This document shows, piece by piece, positions 1 through 5,275 of a DNA stretch of 5,275 nt; within the stretch, counting starts at the first letter, position 1, and each line of letters starts with the position of its first letter. Under the pieces are notes generated by a model that did no database searches, was not told where the DNA came from, and saw only the letters and a list, made by a program, of their open reading frames with translations. Origin of the DNA: DATKXO01 sp035528995. Lineage in GTDB: Bacteria; Planctomycetota; Phycisphaerae; UBA1845. A program made the position numbers and the translations under genes. The stretch is taken from contig DATKXO010000304.1 in assembly GCA_035528995.1 (NCBI GenBank), positions 1-5,275 of the forward strand, in the 5' to 3' direction.

Positions 1-1
1 G

Positions 2-439
2 GAGCTGACGCTCGGCACTGGCCTGACGATGACCGGCACGGTTCTATCCTCGGCCGGCGGGTCGATGATGAAGGTCTGGGGAAGTGAGGGCGGGGCGCTC
101 GGCAATAACCAAACGGTATACGCCTACTTCACTGGCGCTCCTGCGATCACGGCAACCGAGTCGCTCTCGCAAGTTAGGATGCCAGCTTGCACGATCCGCG
201 CACTGAGTGGCAACAATTCGGTTCACGGCACCGACTACACGATCACGGTGCGGAAGAACGGCGCAGGTACGGCGATGACGACCGGGCTGGTGTCCTCGAT
301 CGCGAACCATTTCCGCGTGACCACGGGCGCGCCGCTCACGTTCGCGGACGGCGACTTGCTGGCGCTTCAGATCGTGATGGCGACCGGCGGTCCGGGCAGC
401 ACGTTCCGAGGACTGTACTTGGAGGTCAAGCTGACATGA
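2..439 (+). CDS. Partial beta-rich phage virion/appendage protein (3' end)
   Basis: The reading frame is open to the left edge, so the start lies outside the window; 145 residues plus stop are visible. An ATG at 29 is in frame but has no Shine-Dalgarno at a usable distance, so I treat the gene as 5'-truncated. The visible part is rich in Gly, Thr and Val with short alternating hydrophobic stretches, as in a beta-sandwich. Two segments resemble small beta-sandwich domains of phage head-decoration and tail-appendage proteins: YTITVRKNGAGTAM (residues 79-92) and LTFADGDLLALQIV (residues 112-125, a strand after an F-A-x-G-D turn). No enzyme motif, signal peptide or membrane segment is visible. 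The stop overlaps the next start (ATGA), so the two genes are probably co-translated. A virion role is inferred from composition and neighbours; capsid decoration, fibre or other appendage cannot be told apart. Confidence 0.7.
   Translation, partial: ELTLGTGLTMTGTVLSSAGGSMMKVWGSEGGALGNNQTVYAYFTGAPAITATESLSQVRMPACTIRALSGNNSVHGTDYTITVRKNGAGTAMTTGLVSSIANHFRVTTGAPLTFADGDLLALQIVMATGGPGSTFRGLYLEVKLT
421..426 (+). promoter_or_regulatory. Strong Shine-Dalgarno for the gene at 436
   Basis: GGAGGT lies inside the end of the upstream gene, 9 bases before the ATG at 436. It is the best ribosome-binding site in the window. It fixes the start of the 85-residue protein at 436 rather than at the in-frame ATG at 187, which would overlap the upstream gene by about 250 bases. 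Confidence 0.75.
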
Positions 440-693
440 GCTTCCTGATCCCAGACGCTCCGCCCACATCAGAATTCCAGCTTTCCCAGCACCCTACCGA
501 TCCAGACGGGCTGGTCGTGATTGACGCATCCGGCAATCCTGCCGTAGGGAAGGTAATCTACGTTGGCGACGCTGTTATTGGCGGCGATACGAAGCACGAG
601 AGCGGCAAGGGCCCTGTCGTGAAGTCGCCCGACGGGACGAAGTGGCGGCTTGATGTCGACGACGCCGGGGTCGTGACGGCAGAGGTCGTGTGA
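436..693 (+). CDS. Small phage protein, probable virion accessory/appendage
   Basis: An 85-residue acidic protein, starting at an ATG that overlaps the previous stop (ATGA) behind a GGAGGT site. The N-terminus (MSFLIPDAPPTSEF) is proline-rich and probably extended. The middle is beta-rich (VVIDASGNPAVGKVIYVGD). The C-terminus reads SPDGTKWRLDVDDAGVV (residues 64-80), a pattern (S-P-D-G-T-x-W/Y-R-L-x-V-D-x-x-G) that I associate with the ends of many phage tail and fibre-type proteins. No transmembrane segment, signal peptide or catalytic motif is seen. Its place between an appendage-like protein and the head-tail genes suggests a structural or assembly role, but it could be an unrelated small protein. 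Its third codon positions seem more mixed (GTT, ATT, AAT) than in the two large genes downstream. Confidence 0.7.
   Translation: MSFLIPDAPPTSEFQLSQHPTDPDGLVVIDASGNPAVGKVIYVGDAVIGGDTKHESGKGPVVKSPDGTKWRLDVDDAGVVTAEVV
681..686 (+). promoter_or_regulatory. Shine-Dalgarno placed for the micro-ORF at 693
   Basis: AGAGGT lies 6 bases before the ATG at 693 and 23 bases before the ATG at 710. The spacing suits the former and is too long for the latter, which has no purine-rich site of its own. This suggests that ribosomes load at 693 and reach 710 by coupling. Confidence 0.4.
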
Positions 694-713
694 TGCTTGA
701 TGATGCGCCATGA
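693..713 (+). other. Possible six-codon coupling micro-ORF (MLDDAP)
   Basis: ATG CTT GAT GAT GCG CCA TGA fits exactly between two genes. Its ATG overlaps the upstream stop (TGATG, 691-695) and its TGA overlaps the next gene's ATG (ATGA, 710-713). An AGAGGT site sits 6 bases upstream. The arrangement could hand ribosomes from the 85-residue gene to the zinc-ribbon gene, which has no recognisable ribosome-binding site. The peptide is too short to have a predicted function, and two further out-of-frame ATGs (700, 703) lie in the same stretch, so the arrangement may be chance. Confidence 0.35.
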
Positions 714-994
714 GCCGAGGGCGCGAGACCAAGTACGCCCCGAAGGGTAGCCGGCAGTACGCCGTCCCTCGGCGCGAGCAGATCCTCGAGCACGACTACT
801 TCTACCCCTGCCAGCGGTGCGGCGACCCGTGGCCCCGCACGGACCTACGCCGTGAGAAGTCGACTGGCGAGCTGGTATGCTTGAACGACTACGACGCGCC
901 GTCTCGCGAGGACGTTGAAGTCCAGGACCGCGACCGGCTCCGTCGTCTCAACCGTGGCGACCGTCTCCGCAGGCGTCTGCAGGATCTACCGTAA
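710..994 (+). CDS. Small basic protein with incomplete zinc-ribbon motif
   Basis: A 94-residue protein. The ATG at 710 is the only plausible start, since an in-frame TGA lies at 701-703. The N-terminal 33 residues are basic (SRGRETKYAPKGSR). A zinc-ribbon-like core follows: C34-x-x-C37-G, then R/D/E-rich sequence, then C57-L-N-D60. Classical ribbons end in a second C-x-x-C, but here the fourth ligand position is Asp; His28 or Asp60 might complete the site, or it may not bind metal. The C-terminus (residues 65-92) is highly charged and Arg-rich and probably helical. Small CxxC proteins of this kind occur among phage structural genes, usually with unknown function; nucleic-acid binding or an assembly role are possibilities only. 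The stop overlaps the adaptor start (TAATG). Confidence 0.75.
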   Translation: MSRGRETKYAPKGSRQYAVPRREQILEHDYFYPCQRCGDPWPRTDLRREKSTGELVCLNDYDAPSREDVEVQDRDRLRRLNRGDRLRRRLQDLP

Positions 995-1992
995 TGGCAC
1001 TTCTCACGATCGACGAGATGACCAATGAGCTGAACCGCCGGATGGGGGTTCAGGCAGAACTGCTCGACAACCAGGTCGGGAGCGCCCCGACCGGGTTCGA
1101 GTACGACGTCATCGAGAGGGCCCTGAACGACGCCCTGGTGCAGACGGTCCTCCGCTACCGGCACACCGAGTTCGAGGCCGACAAGCCGCACTTCTTCGAC
1201 AACCTGGCCGTGGCCGCCACGGACGGGGTCACGATCGCGGACTCCAGCCTGGTCACCAGCTCGAGCGCAGCGATCGGGCTCGAGCCTGACGGGGTCACAA
1301 CGATCAGCACCCTCGAGCGGTGGATCGACGGGGTGATCCAGATCGGCGGCCTGTCCTACACGGTCACCAGGGTGACGGACAGCTTCAGCAATGTGGTCTC
1401 CCCGTTCACGCCACCGTACCGGATCACCGTGGCGCCGCGCGTCGGGGTGGCCCAGACCAGCGCGAGCCTGTTCATGGCGGCGCGCCGCTACCCGTTGCCG
1501 TTCTCCGATGGGGACGGCGGGATCACCAACCCGGTCGGCGCGACGAATCGGATCTTCTTCATCTACAACCTGTCCGACATCACGAACAACTCCCCGCTCT
1601 ACTCGGCAGATGTTCGCCTAAACGACAGGAGCGTGCCGCAGCTCAGCCAGCCGAACTACTACGACCGGCTGAAGAACGACCTGTTCATCGACCCGGCCCC
1701 GTTCTCTTGCTCGGCGTCCGGCGGATCCCTGGCGATCACGTTCAAGCTGCGATACGCCTACCGTCCGTCGTACAAGGCCGGCACGGACACCTTCTCGCCA
1801 CTCCCCGAGGAATGGCAGGAGGTGGTGATGCTCGAGGCGTACGGGAAGCTCCTGGACATGGAGAACGAGCACGACCGCGCGACGTCCACGAGGGCCGCCG
1901 CGGCCGAGCTTGCCGCCCAGATCATGGTCCCCTTCTACGAAGAGATGGACGACGCCGAGCCGGCGTTCATCCCGGTCATGTTCAGGCAGTAG
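994..1992 (+). CDS. Putative phage head-tail adaptor/connector protein
   Basis: 332 residues; the ATG overlaps the previous TAA and has a weak AGGA site 9 bases upstream (981-984). The N-terminal 60 residues look helical (TIDEMTNELNRRM; DVIERALNDALVQTVLRYRH). A long beta-rich middle follows (about 80-260). The C-terminus is helical: LPEEWQEVVMLEAYGKLLDM (270-289), then an Ala/Glu-rich helix, ending in PAFIPVMFRQ. Helices flanking a beta insert, with a conserved-looking LPxxWQE-like entry to the C-terminal helix, fit adaptor proteins that bind the portal and receive the tail nozzle in podoviruses. The strongest support is position: it is followed after 3 bases by a nozzle-like gene, the usual order in such phages. 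The length exceeds the roughly 170-200 residues typical of gp4/gp11-type adaptors because of the beta-rich middle. The alternative is another head-completion or minor tail protein. Confidence 0.6.
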   Translation: MALLTIDEMTNELNRRMGVQAELLDNQVGSAPTGFEYDVIERALNDALVQTVLRYRHTEFEADKPHFFDNLAVAATDGVTIADSSLVTSSSAAIGLEPDGVTTISTLERWIDGVIQIGGLSYTVTRVTDSFSNVVSPFTPPYRITVAPRVGVAQTSASLFMAARRYPLPFSDGDGGITNPVGATNRIFFIYNLSDITNNSPLYSADVRLNDRSVPQLSQPNYYDRLKNDLFIDPAPFSCSASGGSLAITFKLRYAYRPSYKAGTDTFSPLPEEWQEVVMLEAYGKLLDMENEHDRATSTRAAAAELAAQIMVPFYEEMDDAEPAFIPVMFRQ

Positions 1993-1995
1993 CCG

Positions 1996-4011
1996 ATGGC
2001 CCGTAGAGTCGACGACTCGTACCTGAGCGGACAGTCTGGCGGCGGCCCGCCAGTCCACGAAGAGCTGGAGATCGACGGGCCCTTCCGCGGATTCCAGACT
2101 GACCTCGATCCCCTCCACCAGATCCCGCCACAGATCGCCAGCGACATCGACAACCTCGACATCCTGAACGGGGACCTGGTCCTGCGCCCAGGCTCGCGCG
2201 AGCTGTTCGACCCAGAGCCGTTCGTCTCGACCGAGGCCGTGTTCAAGGCCATCAACCGTGTCTACGACGGCGTGTCCGAGCCGCCTGGCGACACCAAGAC
2301 GCTGTCGCGGTGGGCGTTCTTCCTGTGGGGCCAGTACAACTTCTGGTTCCCGGACAGCGTCGTCAGGTTCGGCGATCCTCCTGGGTTGGCTGGCCCGTGG
2401 GTGATGATCAATAGCAACCTTTCCGAGGCCGGGGTGACCGCGACAAACCTAGCCGGGTCGTCGACGCTTGGGTCCATCGGCGCGACGCCGAGTTGGGACA
2501 AGTACCGGCTGCTTGGGACAACAGCTGGTGGCTTCACGAATGCGTTCTTCAAGTACACCGGAGACGCATCGTCCGAATGGAAACGCATCATCGCCGCGAC
2601 AGCGATGACGCTGACCGTCGACAGCCCGCTCGCCGGTCACTCCGCCGATCCGTACCTCATCGCCATCCCAATCATGGACGGGTCGTATCCGTTCACGACT
2701 CCAGAGGCATCGGCGACGGGGGCTACGAAGATCCCGTTGTCAGACCCGGCCGAGTACTACGTCGCAGGGTGGCCTGGCGGCACGATAGTCGACTCCCTCG
2801 GGACGTCGGCCGGGCCGTACCAGGACGCCGACGACCCGATCAAGTACAGGGCCAACGCCTCGATCATCAAGGCTGGGCGGCTCATGATCGCGTCGGACCT
2901 TTCCTACGATCTGACGCTTGGCACGTTCAACAACATCAACGACGGGCTCACGCCCCAGGTCTTGCACCCTGGGAGAATCGCCTGGACGAGGACGAACAAC
3001 ATCCGGTCGTTCAACTTCGACCCGGCCACTGGTGGTGACGCGACGGCTGGGTTCATCGACGACATCGGTGTCGCCATCGGCCCGATCCACGACCTGTTCG
3101 AGATGCGCGGCGTGACGTACGCCCTGTCTGAGCGAGGCATCGCGGCGATCAACGAGACGGGGAACGCCTACGACCCGTTCCGTATCAGGATCATCGTGAC
3201 CAGCAAGATCATCACCCCGAGGTCGAAGGCCCAGCTGGCAGACGGGCGCAACGCCTACTTCCTGGCGACCGACGGCCTGTACGCCTTCGACGGCGGCTCG
3301 ATCTCGCAGGTGTCGGCGCCAGTGAACGAGTTGCTGCGTGGCGAGTACGGGATCAGGGATTCGGTGGAGTTGGCGACGAAGGGCGCGCTCCACTACGACG
3401 ACATCAGGAATCGCCTGTACGTTCTCATCGAGGGGGCGGGCTCCGACTTCCTCGTTTACGACGTCGACGGTGACTACTGGCTGAGGCACTCTGTCGGGGT
3501 CGATAGCGGGACGAAGAGGTTCGCGGTCGGGCTGAACTGGGCGAACTCGGCCGGCGCGCCTGACGTCAGGCAGGACTGCGAGATGGTTGTCATCGGCCGT
3601 GGGATCGGCGGGTCCATCAACGACAAGCTGTACTCGTACGAGCGCAGCGTGGCGCTCGACGACGGTCAGGCGATTGGGTGGTCGTGGTTCTCCCCGACGA
3701 TGTCGTTTGGCGACACGCGCAGCCAGAAGACGATCACCAGGCTCCGTCTGATTGTGCAAGACGTGAACGCGCCGTCCGCCCTGCCGATCCTGGTCGAGTG
3801 GTTCCTCGACGGCGGCGTCACCCCTTCGTTCGCGAAGACGTTCGACATCGGCAGCAACGCCGCCATCGGGTCGGAGTACGAGAAGTTCGTGACGTTTGCC
3901 GGGGTCACCGGCGCGAAGTTCCGGCTTCGCCTGTCGGCCGCGGAGCAGGATGTCCACATCAAGCTGATCGCGGTGACGTTCAAGCGGCGCCTCGAGACCA
4001 GGCAGACGTAG
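1996..4011 (+). CDS. Putative phage tail nozzle / stabilisation-type beta-propeller protein
   Basis: 671 residues, beginning 3 bases after the adaptor stop. The N-terminal signature GFQTDLDPLHQIPPQIASDI (32-51), continuing to GDLVLRPGSR (59-68), matches the typical opening of podovirus tail nozzle proteins: a pattern of an early proline-rich stretch, a D-x-x-N segment and then a run ending in R-P-G. The core has repeating beta-propeller-like blades. The clearest are YFLATDGLYAFDGGSISQVS (421-440), a 'displayed value, then starting a new blade' pattern, and HYDDIRNRLYVLIEG (466-480) leading to LVYDVDGDYWLRHS. The C-terminal region (556-671) is beta-rich with F-S-P-T-M-S-F and alternating hydrophobics, as in the terminal domain of this family. 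The protein would form the lower tail tube through which DNA leaves. It resembles P22 gp10-like or T7 gp12-like nozzles in architecture; which one is not decidable by eye. No peptidase or depolymerase motif was recognised. Confidence 0.72.
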   Translation: MARRVDDSYLSGQSGGGPPVHEELEIDGPFRGFQTDLDPLHQIPPQIASDIDNLDILNGDLVLRPGSRELFDPEPFVSTEAVFKAINRVYDGVSEPPGDTKTLSRWAFFLWGQYNFWFPDSVVRFGDPPGLAGPWVMINSNLSEAGVTATNLAGSSTLGSIGATPSWDKYRLLGTTAGGFTNAFFKYTGDASSEWKRIIAATAMTLTVDSPLAGHSADPYLIAIPIMDGSYPFTTPEASATGATKIPLSDPAEYYVAGWPGGTIVDSLGTSAGPYQDADDPIKYRANASIIKAGRLMIASDLSYDLTLGTFNNINDGLTPQVLHPGRIAWTRTNNIRSFNFDPATGGDATAGFIDDIGVAIGPIHDLFEMRGVTYALSERGIAAINETGNAYDPFRIRIIVTSKIITPRSKAQLADGRNAYFLATDGLYAFDGGSISQVSAPVNELLRGEYGIRDSVELATKGALHYDDIRNRLYVLIEGAGSDFLVYDVDGDYWLRHSVGVDSGTKRFAVGLNWANSAGAPDVRQDCEMVVIGRGIGGSINDKLYSYERSVALDDGQAIGWSWFSPTMSFGDTRSQKTITRLRLIVQDVNAPSALPILVEWFLDGGVTPSFAKTFDIGSNAAIGSEYEKFVTFAGVTGAKFRLRLSAAEQDVHIKLIAVTFKRRLETRQT

Positions 4012-4736
4012 TGCTCATCTCCGAGTTCCCGCTGATGCCGGCGCCCCCGACGCCTCCGTCCGCGCTCGACGAGCCGTCGCTGTTCGGGTACTTCGCGGCG
4101 GTGGCAGCGTGGCAGCGTGGGGTCGCGATGTTCATTGACATCCGAGAGCGTCTGACGGACGACTCTGTGAACGGGCAGATCGAGTGGCCGACGCCGTTTG
4201 TCCTGCGTTCCACGGGGAACATCAAGGCCCATTACGCCTGCATCAACGTCGAGCTGGTAGCCCCGTCGGACGACGCGAACCTCATCGTCCCGCACAGTCT
4301 GGGGGTGATCCCGCGTTTCTGGTGGGCCATCATCCACAGCCCGGCCGGGCACACCGCCAGCGTCTCTGACCGTGTGGTCGGGTCGGACGACCAGACCCCG
4401 CTCGCCTCGCCTGGGCACCCCCTGGCTGACGTCGACGGGTCTGACGGCACCATCATCTACGGGACCGACCTGAGTGACGCCTGGATCTCGAACGGCGTGG
4501 CGGTTGGCGACCTGCTGAAGCTGGCCGGTGACCCGTCATGGCACACGGTTCAGGCCATCACGACTGGCGGCGGCGGGGCCCCTGACTTCGTAACGCTGCA
4601 AGAGCCGACGAGCCTGGCATTGGGAACGACTGGCGTCCAGTACGTCTTCCGACGGGCTGGGGACAGAGAGAATATCTACGCGCGGGTGGTGGCTGATGGG
4701 CCGTCTCTCGTGGTCGCGACCCTCGTGGTCGTATAA
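4011..4736 (+). CDS. Phage protein of unknown function, probably tail-associated
   Basis: 241 residues if started at GTG 4011, whose G is shared with the preceding TAG (TAGTG). An in-frame ATG at 4035 would give 233 residues. I prefer 4011 because most starts here overlap the previous stop and an AGG lies 8 bases upstream, while 4035 has no ribosome-binding site. The first 30 residues are proline-rich (FPLMPAPPTPPSAL), followed by a probable helix (FGYFAAVAAWQRGVAMF). A central segment, LIVPHSLGVIPRFWWAIIHS (91-110), matches the V-P-H-x-L-G-x-x-P pattern common in small phage tail and appendage proteins. Gly/Asp-rich beta sequence follows, and the C-terminus is hydrophobic (LVVATLVVV). That tail is too short and beta-like to be a clear membrane anchor. 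I recognise no named family. Its place after the nozzle suggests a tail accessory, tail-fibre adaptor or fibre base. Confidence 0.7.
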   Translation: MLISEFPLMPAPPTPPSALDEPSLFGYFAAVAAWQRGVAMFIDIRERLTDDSVNGQIEWPTPFVLRSTGNIKAHYACINVELVAPSDDANLIVPHSLGVIPRFWWAIIHSPAGHTASVSDRVVGSDDQTPLASPGHPLADVDGSDGTIIYGTDLSDAWISNGVAVGDLLKLAGDPSWHTVQAITTGGGGAPDFVTLQEPTSLALGTTGVQYVFRRAGDRENIYARVVADGPSLVVATLVVV

Positions 4737-4737
4737 T
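4732..4737 (+). promoter_or_regulatory. Candidate -10 box (TATAAT) before the glycine-rich gene
   Basis: A perfect TATAAT spans the stop of the 241-residue gene, in an AT-richer patch within GC-rich DNA and 20 bases before the next start. No -35 box resembling TTGACA is found 16-18 bases upstream, and there is no extended TGn motif. If functional it would need an activator or a phage factor. Part of the hexamer is imposed by the GTA TAA codons, so chance is a real possibility. Confidence 0.22.
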
Positions 4738-4743
4738 ACGCAT

Positions 4744-4750
4744 AAGGGGA
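4744..4750 (+). promoter_or_regulatory. Shine-Dalgarno for the glycine-rich gene
   Basis: AAGGGGA lies 7 bases before ATG 4758 and 10 before ATG 4761. It supports independent translation of the last gene, the only one in the window separated from its neighbour by a real gap. It fits 4758 slightly better, but either Met may be used. Confidence 0.6.
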
Positions 4751-4757
4751 ACAGCGC

Positions 4758-5275
4758 ATGATGAATCCAGGCGGGTACAACCAAGGGTGGGGCGGGCCGC
4801 AGTGGGGCGGTGGTGGCGGCGGCGGCATGCCCTGGGGCGGCGATATGGACGGCTTTGAAGAGTACATGAGGATGATGCAGGCGTGGCAGGAGTTCTACGG
4901 CGGCTGGGGGAAAGACCCCGCGGCCGTTGACGAAGTCGTTGACGACCCGGCGCTCACCCCTGTCCAGCGTGACCTGAACCTCGGCAATAGCGGCGCTGAA
5001 GCCCTCGCGCGTATTGGCGGCGACGTCCTCAAGCCGATTGGCGGCGGCGGCGACGGCGACGTCCTCAAGCCGATTGGTGGTGGTGGCGACGATACCCTGG
5101 GGCCTGGCGACCCAGGTTTCACCTACAGCCTTTCCGGTGGCGATATCCTCAAGCCGATTGGTGGCGGTGGCGACGTCCTCAAGCCGATTGGTGGTGGCGG
5201 CGGCAACGACACCCTCACGGGGATTGGTGGTGGCGGCGGCAACGATACCCTCACGGGGATTGGTGGCGCCCCCGA
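4758..5275 (+). CDS. Glycine-rich repeat protein with RTX-like Asp-x-Leu units (3'-truncated)
   Basis: The frame is open from ATG 4758 to the window edge (172 codons plus two bases), so the C-terminus is missing. Residues 1-28 are low-complexity Gly/Trp/Tyr/Gln (NQGWGGPQWGGGGGGG). Residues 29-50 form a Met- and aromatic-rich probable helix (FEEYMRMMQAWQEFYGGW). An acidic linker follows (53-73). From residue 87 the protein consists of repeats with a shared G-x-D-x-L core, with Asp at 89, 101, 112, 129, 139, 151 and 163. Four are [V/I]-L-K-P-I-G-G units and two are N-D-T-L-T-G-I-G-G units. Residues 107-115, 146-154 and 158-166 match the RTX nonapeptide GGxGxDxLx exactly, but spacing is 10-17 residues rather than 9, so a classical calcium-binding beta-roll is uncertain. 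No signal peptide is seen. It follows tail genes behind its own ribosome-binding site; fibre, adhesin-like or scaffold roles are all conjecture. Confidence 0.75.
   Translation, partial: MMNPGGYNQGWGGPQWGGGGGGGMPWGGDMDGFEEYMRMMQAWQEFYGGWGKDPAAVDEVVDDPALTPVQRDLNLGNSGAEALARIGGDVLKPIGGGGDGDVLKPIGGGGDDTLGPGDPGFTYSLSGGDILKPIGGGGDVLKPIGGGGGNDTLTGIGGGGGNDTLTGIGGAP
5022..5191 (+). repeat. Four near-identical 20-bp units encoding D-V/I-L-K-P-I-G
   Basis: GACGTCCTCAAGCCGATTGG occurs exactly at 5022-5041, 5058-5077 and 5172-5191. A fourth copy at 5142-5161 differs only by GATATC for GACGTC. Start-to-start distances are 36, 84 and 30 bases, all multiples of three, so the frame is kept. Near identity at synonymous sites points to recent duplication or gene conversion rather than selection on the protein alone. 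Confidence 0.85.
5205..5267 (+). repeat. Two 36-bp-period units encoding N-D-T-L-T-G-I-G-G
   Basis: The 26 bases starting at 5205 and at 5241 differ at one position (AACGAC versus AACGAT). The period is exactly 12 codons. The array runs to the window end and may continue beyond it. The second unit's tail already diverges (GGCGCCCCC instead of GGTGGCGGC). Confidence 0.8.

Noticed and set aside
187..435. 5' extension of the 85-residue gene to ATG 187
   Set aside because: It would overlap the upstream gene by about 250 bases with His/Arg-rich shadow sequence. The strong GGAGGT site places the start at 436.
2740..3957. A 405-residue open frame on the - strand opposite the nozzle gene
   Set aside because: It is Arg/Val/Asp-rich with no recognisable domain, as expected when GC-rich coding DNA is read in reverse. 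The + strand protein carries clear phage motifs across the same bases.
3678..4010. 5' extension of the 241-residue gene inside the nozzle gene
   Set aside because: The frame stays open, but the extension is Arg/Pro-rich shadow sequence lying over the well-supported C-terminal domain of the nozzle. The GTG at 4011 overlapping the stop is the natural start.
3666..4418. A 250-residue open frame on the - strand
   Set aside because: It spans parts of two supported + strand genes, and its composition is that of a reversed GC-rich frame.
4707..4731. 10-bp direct repeat CTCGTGGTCG with a GGTCGCGACC palindrome just before TATAAT, considered as an operator
   Set aside because: The 15-base period equals five codons and simply encodes two L-V-V runs, so a coding origin is sufficient explanation.
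5096..5119. CCTGGG/CCCAGG stem with a 9-base loop followed by TTT, resembling a terminator
   Set aside because: The stem has only 6 pairs, the T run is three bases, and it sits inside an open reading frame.
5205..5275. Variable repeat of a diversity-generating retroelement
   Set aside because: No reverse transcriptase, template repeat or adenine-biased codon cluster is visible. The repeats are tandem coding units.

Overview
The window is GC-rich, densely packed and coded entirely on the + strand. It reads as part of the virion-structure module of a tailed bacteriophage (or prophage), most likely with a short, podovirus-like tail. This rests mainly on the 671-residue protein in the middle, which looks like a phage beta-propeller tail nozzle or stabilisation protein, and on the gene before it, which fits a head-tail adaptor in length, position and secondary-structure pattern. 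No integrase, tRNA, rRNA, CRISPR array or insertion sequence is visible. The host cannot be identified from this segment. TGA, TAA and TAG all end genes, which fits the standard bacterial code.

Layout, left to right: (1) the 3' end of a beta-rich virion or appendage protein (2-439, entering from outside the window); (2) an 85-residue protein with an appendage-like C-terminus (436-693); (3) a possible six-codon micro-ORF (693-713) linking genes 2 and 4; (4) a 94-residue basic protein with an incomplete zinc-ribbon motif (710-994); (5) a 332-residue putative head-tail adaptor (994-1992); (6) the putative nozzle protein (1996-4011); (7) a 241-residue protein of unknown function that is probably tail-associated (4011-4736); (8) a glycine-rich protein with Asp-x-Leu repeats, some matching the RTX nonapeptide (4758 to the window end, incomplete).

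The first seven genes form one translationally coupled chain. Junctions are ATGA (436-439), TGATG plus ATGA through the micro-ORF (691-695 and 710-713), TAATG (992-996), a 3-base gap (1993-1995) and TAGTG (4009-4013). The only real intergenic space is 21 bases (4737-4757). It follows a TATAAT hexamer and carries a good ribosome-binding site, so gene 8 may be expressed partly on its own.

Inferred working model: capsid genes lie upstream of the window; the adaptor docks on the portal; the nozzle extends the tail below it; genes 1, 2 and 7 supply appendage or accessory parts. The glycine-rich repeat protein is the least explained component and the best candidate for something new. There is no gene-free stretch longer than 300 bases.
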